DNA of 6,364 bases from NAT127 sp041655035 (GTDB taxonomy: Bacteria > Pseudomonadota > Gammaproteobacteria > Pseudomonadales > Porticoccaceae). Made by a program: the position numbers and the translations under genes. A model generated the notes under the pieces. That model did no database searches. It was given only the letters and a program-made list of their open reading frames with translations, and was not told the origin of the DNA. The DNA is taken from positions 1-6,364 of the forward strand of contig JBAZCN010000172.1 of assembly GCA_041655035.1 (NCBI GenBank), in the 5' to 3' direction. Below are positions 5,317-6,364 of the stretch, one piece after another (the first letter of the stretch is position 1; every line of letters starts with the position of its first letter).

Positions 5317-6364
5317 ATGCAAACCCAACTGGCAGACTTCATTCGCGACACCCCGGCGGGCAGGGAGGCCGACAGCATCCTGCGCAGTTGCGTGCACTGC
5401 GGCTTCTGCACCGCCACCTGTCCCACCTACCAACTGCTCGGCGACGAACTTGACGGGCCCCGCGGCCGTATCTACCTGATCAAAAGTGTTCTCGAGGGCG
5501 AAACGCCCACCGAGAAAACCCAGCTGCACCTGGACCGCTGCCTGACCTGCCGGTCCTGCGAGACCACCTGCCCCTCCGGCGTTGTCTACCACCGGCTGCT
5601 GGACATCGGCCGCGAGGAGGTGGAAAAGCAGGTGCGACGCCCGCTGCCGCAGCGCCTGATGCGCCGCTTGTTGCTCACCGTGATGCCGCGCCGCTGGCTG
5701 TTCACGCCGCTGCTGCGCATCGGCCAGATGGCCAGGCCGCTGCTGCCCGCCGCGCTCCGCGACAAGACGCCGGCCCGTCGCCAGGCGGATCGGCGCCGGC
5801 CCAGCGGGATTCATCAACGCAAGGTGATCCTGCCGGAAGGCTGTGTGCAGCCGGCCCTCGCCCCCGGCACCAATGCCGCCGCGGCGCGGGTACTGGACCG
5901 GCTCGGCATCGAAGTCGTCAGCGTCGCCAGGGAAACCTGTTGCGGCGCCCTGCGCCATCATCTCAACGCCGGCGAAGCCGCCGCAGCGGATATGCGCCGC
6001 AATATCGACGCCTGGTGGCCGGCCGTCGAAGCGGGTGCGGAAGCCATCGTCAGCACCGCCTCCGGTTGCGCCGCCCACCTCAACGATTACGGCAAACTGC
6101 TGGCGGACGACGATTACGCCCAGCGCGCCGCACGGGTCGCCCGCTTGACCCTGGATATCTCGCAGTTGCTGGTCCGCGAGGAAGACGCTCTGAGGGCCCG
6201 GCTGGAACAGGTGAACGACGATGGCGCACGGCGACGGGTGGTCTTTCAGTCGCCCTGTACCCTCCAACATGGCCTCGGCATCACCGGCAGCGTCGAGCGG
6301 CTGCTGACAGCCGCGGGGTACGACCTGCTGCCGGCGGCCGACAGCCACCTGTGCTGCGGCTCGG
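5317..6364 (+). CDS. glcF: Glycolate oxidase iron-sulfur subunit GlcF, 3' end cut
   Basis: The iron-sulfur subunit, which carries electrons from the flavin subunits toward the quinone pool at the inner membrane. The frame runs open to the right edge; 349 residues are present of about 407 in E. coli GlcF. Two ferredoxin-type 4Fe-4S motifs are complete: Cys25, 28, 31 and 35 (SCVHCGFCTATCP) and Cys75, 78, 81 and 85 (RCLTCRSCETTCPSG). Between and after them come LLGDELDGPRGRIYLIK (40-56) and two CCG-domain cores: ETCCGALRHH (206-215), followed by TASGC (247-251), and SPCTLQHG (312-319), followed by HLCCGS (344-349) at the edge. A stretch at about 108-150 is basic and hydrophobic (MRRLLLTVMPRRWLFTPLL) and may help membrane association. 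The start has a good AGAGGA ribosome site (5304-5309), seven bases away, the strongest in the operon. Confidence 0.96.
   Translation, partial: MQTQLADFIRDTPAGREADSILRSCVHCGFCTATCPTYQLLGDELDGPRGRIYLIKSVLEGETPTEKTQLHLDRCLTCRSCETTCPSGVVYHRLLDIGREEVEKQVRRPLPQRLMRRLLLTVMPRRWLFTPLLRIGQMARPLLPAALRDKTPARRQADRRRPSGIHQRKVILPEGCVQPALAPGTNAAAARVLDRLGIEVVSVARETCCGALRHHLNAGEAAAADMRRNIDAWWPAVEAGAEAIVSTASGCAAHLNDYGKLLADDDYAQRAARVARLTLDISQLLVREEDALRARLEQVNDDGARRRVVFQSPCTLQHGLGITGSVERLLTAAGYDLLPAADSHLCCGS

Noticed and set aside
5293..6348. A 351-codon open frame on the minus strand, antisense to glcF
   Set aside because: The plus-strand frame encodes both 4Fe-4S motifs and the CCG cores of GlcF; the antisense product has no recognisable features.

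Overview
The window is GC-rich, with strongly GC-biased third codon positions. The glycolate oxidase proteins match the Escherichia coli type closely along their whole length. Together these suggest a high-GC proteobacterium, most likely a gammaproteobacterium. The genus cannot be told from the sequence alone. No transposase, integrase, tRNA, rRNA or CRISPR array was seen.

Layout, left to right. (1) 2-613, plus strand: the C-terminal part of a LexA/CI-like autocleaving repressor (XRE-type helix-turn-helix plus S24 peptidase), cut by the left edge. (2) 614-916: a 303-bp gap between convergent genes. It is mostly four REP-like palindromes in alternating orientation, which form two 112-bp inverted-repeat doublets exactly 131 bp apart. 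(3) 917-1708, minus strand: a crotonase-superfamily (enoyl-CoA hydratase/isomerase-like) protein lacking the second catalytic Glu of classical hydratases. (4) 1784-2443, minus strand: a TetR-family regulator directly upstream of the crotonase gene, separated from it by a likely intrinsic terminator. (5) 2444-2748: a 305-bp divergent control region. It carries a candidate tetR promoter, a GC-rich hairpin in the tetR leader, a candidate glc promoter and a TTGAC-N5-GTCAA inverted repeat. (6) 2749 to the right edge, plus strand: glcD, glcE and glcF (cut at its 3' end), the three subunits of glycolate dehydrogenase, packed as an operon.

How the genes work together. GlcD (FAD), GlcE (a second FAD-binding-type subunit) and GlcF (two 4Fe-4S clusters) form the membrane-associated enzyme that oxidises glycolate to glyoxylate and passes electrons to the respiratory chain. 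No glcC-type GntR regulator lies next to the operon in this window. The TetR protein is divergent from glcDEF but sits over a crotonase gene on its own strand. A ten-base motif shared by the tetR promoter and the crotonase upstream region suggests, as inference, that it controls itself and the crotonase rather than glc. The first gene appears unrelated to the rest.

Most of the window is ordinary chromosomal metabolism. The parts most worth a second look are the periodic REP array, the altered crotonase active site and the candidate operators. I saw no convincing new multi-gene system.
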